Positions 20,829 through 33,175 are shown, counted from the first letter of the stretch. The stretch is 64,000 nt of DNA from Orientallactaga sibirica (GCA_036365145.1 JAEOAD010002231.1:62001-126000); one strand, 5' to 3'. Made by a program: numbers and translations. The notes: generated from the sequence alone by a model not told the origin.

Positions 20829-20839
20829 TTGCCCCATTT

Positions 20840-21110
20840 TTATAAAGTGCCTTTCTCCATATCTCTCTCTCTCTCTATGTGTGTGTATATATGATATATG
20901 TGTATATATATATATTTCAGTTTCTATATTTAAATCTGTCTGTATAAATATATCATGTAAATATCTTCACATATAGGGTTTGCATATGTATGAACCATTT
21001 GAGAGTATATTGCAGATGCCATGCACCTTTGCTATTTCATGCTTTAGTGTGTGTTTCATAAGCACAAGGAATTGCCTTTCATAATTTAAGAGCAACAGTA
21101 CACTCTGAAA
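20840..21110. other. unique AT-rich DNA with TA-rich tract
   Basis: Includes a TA/TG-rich simple tract at about 20,864-20,920. Confidence 0.5.
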
Positions 21111-21112
21111 AA

Positions 21113-21292
21113 AATTTAAATTTACTTATTTGAAAGAGAGGGACACAATGGGTGTGTCAGGGCCTCTTGCAGCTGCAAACAAACTCCAGATACATGTGCC
21201 ACTTTGGACATCTGACTTTACATGGGTCCTGGGGAATCAATCGGGCTTTACAAGTAAATGCACTTAACCACTCAGCCATCTCTCCGGGCCCC
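21113..21292 (-). mobile_element. tRNA-derived B2-like SINE, diverged
   Basis: Reverse copy with head complement 'ccatctctccgggccc' and a short GA tract. Confidence 0.85.
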
Positions 21293-21397
21293 ACGCCAGA
21301 AATTTATAATTGACCTTTTGTACTATTATCTGTAGTCCATATTCAATTGTTATCAGATTTCTCAATAAGATACTTTCTTTTATTATTATTATTATTG

Positions 21398-21541
21398 GTT
21401 TTTTGAGGTAGGGTCTCACTCTAGCTCAGGCTGACCTGGAATTCACTATGTAGTCTCAGGGTGGCCTCAAACTCATGACAACCCTCCTACCTCTGCCTCC
21501 CGAGTGCTGGGATTAAAGGCATGTGCCACCATGCCTGGCCT
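21398..21541 (-). mobile_element. B1 SINE
   Basis: Reverse B1 with (ATT)n at its tail side (21,381-21,397). Confidence 0.95.
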
Positions 21542-21639
21542 TCTTTCATTATTTTTTAGTGTGCATATGTTATTTGTATGTACATTCATATATGAATACA
21601 AGCACATATGTACCATGGTACACATATGGAGGGCAGAAG

Positions 21640-21856
21640 ACAAACTTTGTCCATTGGTCCTCCCCTTCCACCTTGTTTGAAGCAAGATTTATTCATAGCT
21701 CTACTATAAGCTTTTGGGGGATTATCCTGTCTCCATCTCCCTTCTTACTGCCAGCATGTTGGGATTACAGATGCCTGTTTTACATGGGTTTTGTAGATCT
21801 GAACACATGCTTACATGGCAAGTGCTTTATCTACTGAACGTTCTCCCTGATCTAGA
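21640..21856 (-). mobile_element. B4-type SINE, diverged
   Basis: 'tgttgggattacagatgcct' (B1-like part) followed by 'caagtgctttatctactgaa' and 'cgttctccctgat' (tRNA-like head complement). Confidence 0.55.
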
Positions 21857-22077
21857 GGGTATTTAATATAGTTTTTTTCCTCTTCTAGTCCAGGATCCAA
21901 TCCAGCAGCATGTATTACATTTAATTATCAAGTTTCTTTATTCTCCCTTAATCCAAAACCATTCCATCAACCTTTCTTTGACCTTGGCATTTTTGAAGTA
22001 TACAAGCCAGACATTTTGCAGTGTATCTCAATTATTTTGCAGTGTCCCTCAATATATTTTTAAATAGTGGGCATGTG

Positions 22078-22240
22078 TTAGCCGGGCGTGGTGGCTCACA
22101 CCTTTAATCCCAGCACTTGGGAGGCAGAGGTAGGAGGATTGCCGTGAGTTCGAGGCCACCCTGAGACTACATAGTGAATTCCAGGTCAGCCTGAACTAGA
22201 GTGAGACCCTACCTCGAAAAACCAAAAAAAAAAAAAAAAA
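22078..22240 (+). mobile_element. B1 SINE, young
   Basis: Near-consensus forward B1 with intact CpGs ('gccgggcgtggtggctcaca') and a 21-base A-run. It is flanked by a perfect 16-base 'aaatagtgggcatgtg' (22,062-22,077 and 22,241-22,256). Confidence 0.97.
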
Positions 22241-22508
22241 AAATAGTGGGCATGTGAGAATAGAGAGAGAGTTGGAAGGGAGCAGAGGGCCCACAAATAG
22301 TACTGACAATCAGCTCATTAACTTTGAAGTGGTTTCTATTCTAACTTCTGTCTCATTATGGGAGGACTAAAGAAAATGCTCACTGCTTTAAGGTGGACAG
22401 TGAGGTTATTATTGGAACATGTTGAATCATGTGGATGTAATTAAAGTGTCAGTGATATATTCCTCAAATCATTCTTAAAAAAAAAAATCTCTTCAATAGT
22501 GGAACTCT

Positions 22509-22651
22509 TGCTGGGTGTGGTGGCACACGCCTTTAATCCCAGCACTTGGGAGGCAGAGGTAGGAGGATGGCCATGAGTTCAAGGCCACCCTGAGACTCCA
22601 TAGTGAATTCCAGGTCAGCCTGAGCTAGAATGAGACCCTACCTCAAAAAAA
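22509..22651 (+). mobile_element. B1 SINE
   Basis: Forward B1 ('gctgggtgtggtggcacacg') flanked by short 'aatagtgg' copies. Confidence 0.95.
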
Positions 22652-22904
22652 ATAGTGGTCTCGAGCCAAAATTTTGATACAGTATATGGCTATGTTGTAT
22701 GTATCATAGAAATTTATAGTTGAATGAAGCTAGAGGAACTTAGTGTTTTATAGAATAAGAACTTTAGATTTACTGGTCTAAGAAACTTGACTTTGATAGT
22801 CATTGGGAAGCCAAGACTAGACCCCTTGTCCTGTTTCCTGGTCCAGGGCTCTTTTCTCTTCTGCCATGTAACCAAAACTATACCCCACATGTTACTGTCA
22901 TCTT

Positions 22905-23032
22905 TTTGTTTGTTTAGTTTTTGATATAGGCTGTCACTATACAGCCTATGCTGGCCTCAGATTTGCAATCCTCTTGCCTTAGGCTCCGTAGTGCTGAGAT
23001 TTTAGGTGTGTGCCATCATGCTGGCTGTTACT
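22905..23032 (-). mobile_element. B1-like SINE, diverged
   Basis: 'tgctggcctcagatttgcaa' and 'gctgagattttaggtgtgtg' mark an old reverse B1. Confidence 0.65.
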
Positions 23033-23387
23033 GTCATCTTGATTCCCATTTGTGATATGGTGACAATCCAAATTTTCATGTATTTGATTAATATCATGAT
23101 CAAACAAATTAATCTTTACCAAGAATGTTCTTACTGCAAGGCCTAGTACCTAAAACATGGTAAGAAAGAAATGGAAACTCTTCATTTGTTCCTCTAAACA
23201 TTCATCTTGCCAATAGAAATGTCTTCACAGGTAAGTGAGCAATTATTATAATGTTAATTTCTATTAAGGCCTTTACATTTTAGTGATTGTGTTTAGTTAG
23301 AAAAGAGGAGCTTGAGTTCTAGTGGAATTCAGACTCATTCCACTTATTAACAATAGAATTAAAAAAAAAAAAAGAAAAGAAAAGAAA
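23033..23387. other. unique DNA before the LINE-1
   Basis: No recognised feature; ends in an A/GAAAA-rich tract (23,359-23,387) next to the L1 5' end. Confidence 0.5.
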
Positions 23388-24325
23388 AACAGGACTTCCA
23401 GGTAAGATGGCAGCATAGGAGCCATGCCAATCCAGCCGAGGGAGGGATTTAAGCAAAACCACAGCAAAATACACTCTCCTTCTGAAAAGTGAAGGGTATA
23501 GGTTCTTCTTAGACACAGCGGAGAAGCAGGAGAGACCACGATCCCGAGAGGAGAAAAATGGCCAGAATCCCACTGAGGCACTTGAGGCCCACCGATCTGC
23601 ACAACTCGTGCACCCGCCCAACACTGCCTGCCAGGCACCAGTGCCAAGTGGCAACAGCAGAGACCAAACAAAGGGGATTTTCCAACCTCATCAGCCTGCT
23701 TGCAAAGTCAAGAAATCTGAAGGAAAGACAGCTGAGATCAACTAAGGAGCTACTGAAAGGGATACAGGTGGGACTGTGTGAGAAACTCCAGGCTTCCTGT
23801 ACTTTCCCATCCCCCAGTCATCAGAGCCAGGAACCTTGTCAGCCCCTGGTGGCAGCACATCCAGCCAGCTGATCAGAATTCCAGCTCCAAAGCACAACAC
23901 AGAGGGTTTGAGGAGGGGACTCAACATTGGTGAGATTGGAAGCCACCCCAAAAGGTAACGAGGCTGACTGACAAACAAACAAACAAACAAACAAACAAAA
24001 AACAGGTACATAAGCCTTCATTGGAAGTGCTAATCTCTCTTTCCATTTCAGGGCAGGTTATGGGTTGCATATTCTTGGTTGGCTTTATAATTTTCAAATA
24101 AGCTGTATTTTGGGGTTGAATATTGTTGTCTTTGATGCTTTAAGATTTATAGGGACTTTATCTTTTGCCTCTCATTATTAGGGGCAGGGCCTGATTCAGA
24201 TCCAGGCTGACCTTGAATCTCAGAACAGAATTCTCTACCTCCCAGCTCACATTCTTAGGGATTATGGCTTTATAAGACTATCTCTCTGTTTTATTCCCCA
24301 CACTTGTATACTCTGCTTTTTTTTT

Positions 24326-24375
<50 letters not shown>

Positions 24376-24900
24376 AGAGAATGGGTACACCTGCAGCCTC
24401 TCAGCCACTGTGAATGAACTCCAGATGCATGCACCCCCTTGTGGGCAACTGTGGCATTGCACCCTTGTGTCACTTTTGCCTCTGGCTAAACGTGGGACAT
24501 GGAGAATCGAATGGGTGATCTTAGGCTTATCATGCAGACACCTTAACTGCTAAGTCATTTCTCCAGCCCTCTCTGTGCTGATTTTTATTGAATGTATATA
24601 TTGTTCAGTTGAAATTTAGAATTTTCTAGTAAATTGTTCCACCCAGTCCACTAGAATATTTGCTTAGCAAGCAAATTCAACACCTAGGATTACTTCTGTG
24701 TAATTGGGGTACAAGAGCTACACTTGGCACCCTAAGCTCATATCCTGAAAGTATATAATGGTGGATTGTCACATATAAGAACACTGCAGATAAATAGAAA
24801 ACCCAAGCATCAAATCAATTCAGGATGCAAAAGTTGGTACATTATAATACAGGAAACACAAAGAATCAAGACAATACAATCCCACCAAAAATTATATAAC
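23388..24900 (+). promoter_or_regulatory. LINE-1 5' UTR
   Basis: The region before ORF1. Within the first 30 bases is 'aagatggcagc' (about 23,406), a YY1-type core in the same place as the YY1 site of the human L1 5' UTR. An open frame at 23,558-23,872 (+) has no recognised product. A (CAAA)n tract sits at about 23,970-24,000. A B2-like SINE occupies 24,321-24,568. Confidence 0.65.
24321..24568 (-). mobile_element. tRNA-derived B2-like SINE in L1 5' UTR
   Basis: Reverse long-body copy with about 20 GA units at 24,331-24,371. Confidence 0.95.
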
Positions 24901-24904
24901 CATC

Positions 24905-25910
24905 AGAAATGATCACCAATGAGACTGTTTTAGATGAAATGCCTGATGAAGACTCAAAAAAAAAAAAAAGATGTTATCTATACTCAAAGAAATCAAAGAA
25001 GAAATCAAAGGAATCAAAGAAGAAAACAAAGGAATTAAAGAAGAAAACAAACTCCTGAAATAAAACCCAGCTTAATGAAATAAGGAGGTCATTACAAGAT
25101 ATGAGTAAGGAAATAGAAATAATGTAGAAAAACCAGGCTGAAATCCTAGCTCTGAAGAAAACAGTCAGTCAAATAAAAAACTCTGTGGAAAGTTTCACTA
25201 GTAGAATGGATGAAGGAGAGAACAGAATATCTAAACTAGAAGACCAGGTGGCAAACATAATACAGTCCAACAAAGAGAAAGACAAGCTAATAGGAATGTA
25301 TGAATGGGAATTTCAAGATATCTGGGACACTATGAAAACATCAAAAATAAGAATACAGGGTATAGTAGAAGGAGAAGAATTTCAATCCAGAGGCTTAGTA
25401 GGCATTTTCAACAAAATCATAGAAGAAAATTTCCCTAAATTGGAAAAGAAATGCCAATGCAGATACAAGAAGCATTTAGAACACCAAACAGACAAAACCT
25501 GAAAAGAACCTCTTCTCACCATGTTATAATTAAACTATTCAACACGCAAACCAAAGAAAATATATTGAAAGCAGTTAGAGAGAAAAAGCAAGTCACCTAC
25601 AAATGCAAGCCCATCAGAATCACAGCAGATTACTCAACTCGAACTTTCAATGCCAGAAGGGCTTGGAATGATGTATTCCAAGTTTGAAAGATAACAAGTG
25701 TCAACTAAGATTACTTGAACCTGCAAAGCTATGTATCCAAATTGGTGGAGAAAGAAGGACATTGCACAACAAAAACAGACTAAAGGAATTTATGACAACT
25801 AAACCAGCTCTACAGAAAATACTTGAAGGAATCCTTCATGCTGAAGAGAAAGTAAAACACACACAGGAGGAAATAGGAAAACATAAACCATACTCAAATA
25901 ACAGTTAAAA
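24905..25910 (+). pseudogene. LINE-1 ORF1 (degraded)
   Basis: ORF1 encodes the RNA-binding chaperone of the L1 particle. A Glu/Lys-rich coiled-coil stretch (24,980-25,250, for example RISKLEDQVANIIQSNKEKD) is followed by RRM-like sequence (about 25,330-25,560) and the basic C-terminal domain (25,560-25,908, for example RAWNDVFQV, and KPALQKILEGILHAEEK). The open pieces are 25,185-25,502, 25,451-25,687 and 25,684-25,908 in different phases, so at least two frameshifts are present. The A-run near 24,957 and stops before 25,185 break the N-terminal part. Confidence 0.8.
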
Positions 25911-27039
25911 CAAGTAAGTAAAGGGAAAACAGGAAGCATGACAAAACAGGAAGAATGGCGTGAATAAATACATACCTTTCAATAATAATTCTTAATATCA
26001 ATGGCCTCAATGCCCCAACCAAAAGATAAAGGCTTGCAGACTGGATTAAAAGGAAGGATCCTGCCATTTGTTGCCTCCAGGAAACTCATCTCTCAATAAA
26101 AGATAGACACCTTCTTAGGGTGAAAGGAAGGAAAATGGTATTTCAAGTAAATGGGCCTAGGAAACAAGCAGGGGTTGCTATCCTAATATCTGACAGGATA
26201 GACTTCAAACCAACATTAGTGAGGAAAGATAAAGAAAGGTCACTTTATACTGATTAAAGGAACACTCCAACAGGAGGACATTACAATCCTAAACATATAT
26301 GCACCTAACATGGGGGCTCCCAATTTCATCAAACACTATTAGACTTAAGGTCAGAGATAACCAAACACAATTGTAGTGGGTCTCATCGATTGACATGTTA
26401 TGCCCACAAAAATAAACAGAGAGACATCTGGATTAAATGATATCATGGAACAAATGGACCTAATATTTAGAACATTCCATCCAAATGCTGCAGAATATAC
26501 ATTTTTGTCAGCAACACATGGAACATTCTCTAAAATAGATCATATATTAGTACACAAAGCAAATCTTAACAGGAAAACTGAAATAATCCCTTGTACTCTA
26601 TCTGACCACAATGTGATTAAACTGCAAATCAGCAACAAGCCAAACTACAGAGCATACAGAAATTCATGGAGACTAAGCAGTACACTCTTGAATGATGAAT
26701 GTGTCATGGATGAAATCAAAAAGGAAATAAATTCATAGAATCAAATAATGACGAGTATACAACATACCAAAACCTTTGGGACACAATGAAGGCAGTCCTA
26801 AGAGGGAAATTTATAGCTCTAAGTGTCTATACTAAGAAATTAGAGAGCTTACAAGTAAACAATTTAATGATTCACTTTAAGGCCTTAGAAAAAGAAGAAG
26901 GTAAACTAAAAATCAGTAGACAGGAAGAAATAATAAAATTAAGGGCAGAAATTAATGAAATCAAAACAACAAAAAAACCCAAAGAATCTATGAAACAAAG
27001 AGTTGATTCTTTGAAAGGACAAACAAGATTGATAAACCC

Positions 27040-27306
27040 GGGCTGCAGAGATGGCTTAGTGGTTAAGGTGCCTGCCTGCTAAGCCTAAGAACCCGGTTCC
27101 AATCTCCAGGTCCCACGTTTAGCCAGATGCAAGGTGATGCAAGGGCGCAATACTGCACTTGCCCACAAGGGGGCGCATGCATCTGGATTTCGTTCACAGC
27201 AGCTGAGAGACTGCTGGCGCGCCCATCTCTATCTGTCTTCCTCTCCCTCTCTCTCTGTCTGTCTCTCTGTGTCTCTCTCCAAAAATAAATAAAATAATTA
27301 AAAAAA
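27040..27306 (+). mobile_element. tRNA-derived B2-like SINE in ORF2
   Basis: Forward long-body copy with a perfect 15-base duplication 'aagattgataaaccc' (27,025-27,039 and 27,307-27,321). Confidence 0.97.
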
Positions 27307-28071
27307 AAGATTGATAAACCCTTAGCAAATCTGACCAGAAGAGAGAAGAGACAAAAATTAATAAAATTAGAGATGAAAAAGGCACCATTACAAATGGATG
27401 ATTTCCTTGATTTATATGACCAACAAAAACAAGGTGAGATAAACCATTTAAATAGACCAATAATAATTACAGAGATTCAAGCAGTTATAAAAAGTCTCCC
27501 AACTAAAAAAGTCCAGGCCCAGATGGATTCACTGGTGAATTTTACCAGACCTTCATGGAATAACTAAGACCAGTGCTTCTCAAACTTTTTTTTATAAAAT
27601 AGAAACTCCTTCTATGAAGCCAGCATCACTGATGCTAAAACCAGACAAAGACCGAACAAAAAAAGAAAATTACAGACCAATCTCCCTCATGAACATAGAT
27701 GGAAAAATTCTGAAGAAAATATTGGCAAACAGAATACAAGAATATATCAGAAAGATTATTCATCCCGACTAAGTAAGTTTTATCCCCAAGATTCAGGGAT
27801 GGTTCAACAGATGCAGATCAATAAATGTAATACATCATATAAATGGTCTGAAGGACAAAAATCACATGATCATCTCAATAGATGCAGAAAAGGCATTCAA
27901 CAAATTCCAACATTCCTTCATAGTAAAAGTATTACAGAAACTGGGAAAAGAAGGAACATATCCCAACATAATAAAAGCTATTTATAACAAACCTACAGCC
28001 AACATAAAACTAAATGGGGAAAAACTTGAAACTTTTCCACTAGACAAGTGTGTTCACTGTCCCCGCTTTTA

Positions 28072-28238
28072 TTTTATTTTATTTTTTATTTTTTTTTGTT
28101 TTTCGAGGTAGGGTTTCACTCTGGTCCAGGCTGACCTGGAATTAACTATGTAGTCTCAGGGTGGCCTCGAACTCATGGTGATCCTCCTACCTCTGCCTCC
28201 CAAGTACTGGGATTAAAGGCGTGCGCCCCCACACCCTG
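28072..28238 (-). mobile_element. B1 SINE in ORF2
   Basis: Perfect duplication 'ccccgctttta' at 28,061-28,071 and 28,239-28,249. It interrupts RT shortly before the FADD motif. Confidence 0.97.
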
Positions 28239-30019
28239 CCCCGCTTTTAATATAGTCCTGGAAGTCTTAGCTATAGCAATAAGGCAAGAGACACTCATAA
28301 AAGGGATACATATTGGAAAGGAAGAGATCAAATTATCATTATTTGCAGACGATATGATTCTATACATAAAGGCCCCTAAAGTATCTACCAGCAAAAGTGA
28401 TAAACACCTTTAGCAATGTAGCAGGATACAAAATAAACAGACATCAGTAGCTTTTCTATAAACTAACAACAAACATGCAGAGGATGAAATCAGGGAATCT
28501 CTCCCATTCACAACTGCCTCAAAAAAAAAAGTACCTTGGAAAAAACTTAACCAAGGAAGTGAAGGATCTCTACAATGAGAACTTTAAAATATTCAAGTGA
28601 GAAATTGCAGAAGACACTAGGAAGTGGAAAGACATCCCATGCTCTTGGATTGGAAGAATCAATATTGTGAAAATGTCAACCTTACCAAAAGCAATCTACA
28701 CATTTAATGCAATCCCCATTAAAATCCCAATAGCATTCTTCACAGAAATAGAAAAAACAATCCTAAAATTCATTTGGAAGCACAAAACCCTTGAATAAAC
28801 AACAATTTTGAGAAACAAAAATCAGACTGTTGGTATCACCATACCTGATTTTAAGTTATATTATAGAGCCATAGTAACAAAAACAGCATGGTGCTGGCAC
28901 AAAGACAGACATGTAGAACCATGGAACAGAATAGAGGACCTGGATGTTAATCTAGGCAGCTACAGCCATCTGATTTTTGACAAAAATACCAAAAATATTC
29001 ACTGGAGAAAAGACAGCCTCTTCAACAAATGGTACTGGGAAAACTGGATACCCATATGTGAAAGGATGAAAATAGATCCTTGTCTCTCTCCATGTACAAA
29101 AATAAGTCCAAGTGGATCAGGGAACCTTTATATTAGACCTAAAACTCTGAAATTGCTAGAGGAAAGATAAGGGAAACCTTTCAACATATTGGCATAGGCA
29201 ATGACTTTCTGAATATAACCCCAATTGCTCAGAAATAAAACCACTAATCAGCCACTGGGATCTCATGAAATTACAAAGCTTTTGTGCAGCAAAGGACACT
29301 GTGAATAACTCAAAGAGACAACCTACAGAATGGGAGAAAATCTTTGCCAGCTATATATCTGACAGAGAATTAATATAAAAAAACAGAACAATAAGAAATC
29401 AAACAACACAATTAAAAAATGGGCTATGGAACAAAATAGAGAGTTCTTATCAGAAGAAGTACAGATGGCATATAAACATCTAAAAAAGTGTTCTACATCC
29501 TTAGCCATCAGGGAAATGCAAATTAAAACTACTTTGAGATTTCATCTCACTCCTGTCAGAATGGCTACCTTCAAGAAAACAAATGACAATAAATATTGGA
29601 GAGGATACAGAAAAGGGGAAACCCTTCTACACTGCTGGTGGGAATGTAATCTGGTACAGCCATTGTGGAAGTCAATGTGGAGGTTCTTGAGACAGCTAAA
29701 AATAGATTTAACATATGATCGGCTATAGCACTCTTGGTATATATCCTAATGACGCATCTTACTACCTTAGAGATACTTGCACAACCATGTTTATTGCTGT
29801 TCTATTCATAATAACTAGGAAATGGAACTAACCTAGATGTCCCTCCACAGATGAATGAGTGGACAATAAAGATGTGATACAGTTACACAATGGAGTTCTA
29901 TTCAGTGGTGAAGAAAAACAAAATTATGAAATTTTCAGGGAAATGGATGGATCTGGAAAGGATTATTCTAAGTGAGGTCATCCAGGCCCAGAAAGGCTAA
30001 TGTCACATGTTCTCTCTCA

Positions 30020-30855
30020 TATGTGGATCCTAGTTACATATATATAGACTTGTGTGTGAGCTGGAACCAAAAATCAGCAGCAGAGGCCAGTAAGCTAGAA
30101 AAAGGTTACAAGGGAGGGAGGAGAGGGAAGGACTTAAGGGGGTGGTATTGTATATATCTAGGTAGAAGAACAGATTATAGGGAGGGGAAAGGCCTAAGTG
30201 AGGGCAGGGGAAGAGATTGTGTAAAAAGGGCGGGGTGGGAGGGTCAACAAAATTCAAAATATTCTGAATAAGACATGAAAACCTACTTTTGTGAATAGTG
30301 GCACATCCAGAAGCCATAGATTATTACTAGAAAGTTTTCAGTGCCAGGGATGGGATACCTTCCAGTGAGATGTTGGCCAGGAAGGTCCCAGTAGCCTCCA
30401 AAACATTAAAGGCTATTGCTAATGCCCTTGATTTCCCTTGAGAAACAGATGGTAAGACCCTATTGCTGAAGACTTCACATGCCTGAGCCACAAGGTCACT
30501 GAGAAATCAAGCTGGTGCTCAGCAGAAAATCTTCTCCCTATAGACCAGCCAACTGAAAGAAAAAGCTGCATTGCATGCAGTCCTATGGGAGACAGAAGTC
30601 ATCAGCGGTGAAATCAGTGGACACTGGAAGACTCAAGTTTGGCCAGACAGGCCAAATGACCGAATGGGTGCAATAATTGCATGTCTGCTCTGGGGGAAAC
30701 CAACTGCTCTCTAATTGGACTGAGGTCTGCTCTATGGGAGGGAATACATGCCTGGTACTGAAAACCTAATCAAAATCCTATGGCAGGGGAGGTCATGAAC
30801 CTTAGGGGTATAAAGCCTGCTCTTGTTTGTCTAAATGTATAAATATTTTAAAAAT

Positions 30856-30886
<31 letters not shown>

Positions 30887-31598
30887 GATTTTGAGAGAGA
30901 GAAAGTGGCAGAGAGAGAATGGGCACATGATGGCCTCCAGCCACTGCAAATGAACTCCAGATGCATCTGTCCCCTTGTGCATCTGGCTTACGTGTGTCCT
31001 GGAGAATCGAACCAGGATCCTTTGTCTTTGCAGGCAAACACCTTAACTGCTAAGCCATCTCTCCATCCCCTTAAATGTATATATTATTCTCACCAAACTT
31101 CCCTGAAAGCACTACACTTAATGTTCATATTCATATATTAATGGTACTCTCACTTCTGGTTAGAGAAACTTCTCTTTTCAGATGGCGATGACCACTGGGA
31201 TGACCCAAAAAGTAACATAGTGCTGCAAAGAAGGGTCGGAGGAGTATCCAGCACTGAAACATCTCTATCACACCCTCCAAGGCTCAGGATCCATTGTGGA
31301 AGAGGTGGCAGAAAGAATGTAAGAGCCAAAGGAAGGGTACCACTCCTTACAATGAAACTGTCTGGACAGAAATTGGCCTCGATATCCATGACCTCACAGT
31401 GCCTAACAATACCCTCACAAGACCCTCATAATAGGAGAAAAAGATCATGATATCAAAATAAAAGAGAGACTAAAGGAGAGAGGGAGACGATATGATGGAC
31501 AGCAGAGCTGTGAAGGGGAAATGGGGGAGGGGAGGGACATATCATGACTTATTATCTGTAAGTATAGAAGTTGTCAATAAAAAATAATAATTAAAAAA
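30020..31598 (+). other. LINE-1 3' UTR
   Basis: Runs from the end of ORF2 to the aataaa at about 31,575 and A-tail, minus the SINE at 30,847-31,070. It has a purine-rich stretch (30,105-30,245) and the conserved block at 31,150-31,400, whose antisense strand is open for 79 codons. Six other 3' UTR fragments of this family lie in the window. Confidence 0.85.
30847..31070 (-). mobile_element. tRNA-derived B2-like SINE in L1 3' UTR
   Basis: Flanked by 'taaatgtataaatatt' / 'taaatgtatatattat' (near-perfect), (ATTT)n tail complement. Confidence 0.95.
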
Positions 31599-32284
31599 AA
31601 ACAGAATTAGCATTATCCCCAGCTTTTCCTTCAATAGGTAATGTGATTGGAAGGTGGTTGAAAGCACTTTAGAATCATCTAGTGGGATTTCACATTTTGT
31701 CACTCCATGCTGTGCACTTGGTTGCTTTGGTCTGGTTAAGAAATCTTTCTCTGGATTCCTCATGTGTGTAGCCAGAGTACTATTGATTCTTTGGCTCTGT
31801 GGTACCTGAGGTGCTTTCTCTTTAGGATGACAGATTGGACTTTATAGTATCTGATGTGGTATCACTGGTTAGTCTGTCCTGTTAGTGATTATTTTCCACT
31901 GGTTAACTGTCCCAGACCTGTGCTATGAGGAGGTAGTAAGAAGCATCATCACAGGGCGAGGCAGCTGATCCCACCAACCAGTGCTAAAAATAATTCAGGG
32001 CTGTCATAAACGTCCACACAGTTATCTTTTACACTTGCCTTGTCTCAGGTTTGAGACAGCAGTTAGCCACAGCATTTTTTCTCTACTGTCCATTTCTATG
32101 GCTGGTTTACTCCATTTTTCTTTTTTTAAAAAACCAAACAGAAGCTTAGCTTTTCAAAGCTGCTCCAGAATTTTACTTCATGGGGTTCACTAGCATAACA
32201 ATGATTGGGTCAGGGATCCTTATAGCAGGACTTAGTTTATTATCGCTTCGGGTGGTCACTGCTATATTTATATGTCGCTGTCCC
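31599..32284. other. unique DNA, no recognised feature
   Basis: No repeat or gene recognised. Confidence 0.5.
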
Positions 32285-32366
32285 TTTAAAAATATTTTAG
32301 TTATTTATTTTCAAGCAGTTTGGGAGGAAGGGAGAGGGAGAGAGAGAGAGAGAGAGATATATATAT

Positions 32367-32407
<41 letters not shown>

Positions 32408-32573
32408 GAGAGAGAATGGGCACACCAGGGCCTCCAGCCACTGCAAACAAACTCCAGATGTATGTGCCACTTTGTGTATCTGGCTTTATATGGGTACTGG
32501 GGGAATCAAACCCAGGCTGTCAGGCTTTGCAAGAAAGCATCTTCTTTAATCACTTAGTTATTTCTCCATCTTC
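32285..32573 (-). mobile_element. tRNA-derived B2-like SINE with GATA array
   Basis: The GA tract of this reverse SINE has grown into (GA)n-(TA)n-(GATA)n at 32,336-32,412. Confidence 0.9.
32336..32412. repeat. compound (GA)n(TA)n(GATA)n microsatellite
   Basis: Ordered blocks of about 10 GA, 6 TA and 11 GATA-phase units, inside a SINE. Confidence 0.95.
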
Positions 32574-33175
32574 GCCTTTCTTCACTGAAACTGTGGCCTA
32601 AGTGGTCATGGTACATTGATGAAACTAGACACAGTAGAGATTACTTCAAATATGAAACCATCCCTATGCCTTTTTTTTCTATTGCTTTTCTCATCTGTAA
32701 AACAAATTGGTAACCTAACTGTCATAGTGTCTCATAGCACTATTTCTTCCCAGCTTGAAGTGAGGAATGTCAAAGTGTGATTAAGCTCTGAAGTAGGACT
32801 TACAATGGGAACTGCAACCCAAGTGTGCAATGGCAGTATTGCAGATGTGGAGTATTCTAGCCAAGTCACCAAAAGGATCGCTTTCTCAAAGTTCACTTGC
32901 ATGGACGTGCTCCTCTCCTGTTCCTGTTTGAACAGGAAAGATACCATGTGCATTAGCAGTGATCTGCAGGAATAAGCTGTTGTTGGATGTTTTCTGGGAG
33001 AAACATTTCAAAAACACCTTGGTGAGCATGAGACAGTCATGGAATTGCTCATTTGAGAGTGCAGGGGAGTCTTTAGTCTACACTGCCCCCAAGCATTAGA
33101 CATTCCGTATCCAGTCTCTGACTTGTGACCAAATGGACATTTTATCATCCAAAACAACCTTGTAAAATGCCAGAT
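32574..33175. other. unique DNA, no recognised feature
   Basis: Nothing recognised on either strand. Confidence 0.5.

Larger units (their letters stand above)
25965..30020 (+). pseudogene. LINE-1 ORF2 (degraded): endonuclease, RT, C-terminal domain
   Basis: ORF2 encodes the enzyme that nicks target DNA and reverse-transcribes L1 and SINE RNA. The endonuclease segment (25,975-26,700) keeps the 'CCLQETHLS' block (about 26,070) and the 'LSDHN' block (about 26,600). The RT segment (27,330-28,430, split by a SINE and a B1) keeps the palm motif FADD at 28,342-28,353. The C-terminal segment (28,800-29,990) keeps the Cys/His knuckle region 'HCWWECN' (about 29,630). The longest open pieces are 112-120 codons (26,400-26,738; 28,808-29,170). 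Many stops and shifts make it non-functional. Confidence 0.85.
23388..31598 (+). mobile_element. nearly complete LINE-1
   Basis: A single L1 from a 5' UTR start ('acaggacttccaggtaagat') through ORF1, ORF2 and a long 3' UTR to 'gaagttgtcaataaaaaata' and an A-tail. Four SINEs inside (24,321; 27,040; 28,072; 30,847) account for about 900 bases, leaving roughly 7.3 kb of L1. Both ORFs are broken by stops and frameshifts, so it cannot be autonomous. No convincing target duplication ('agaatta' at both sides is weak). Confidence 0.9.

Noticed and set aside
24329..24553. Frame starting with an Arg-Glu repeat
   Set aside because: Translation of the GA tract of a SINE; similar frames recur in most B2-like SINEs.
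31599..31625. U6-like 'acagaattagcat' after the L1 tail, suggesting a U6-L1 chimera
   Set aside because: Only a dozen bases match and no further U6 sequence follows; probably chance.
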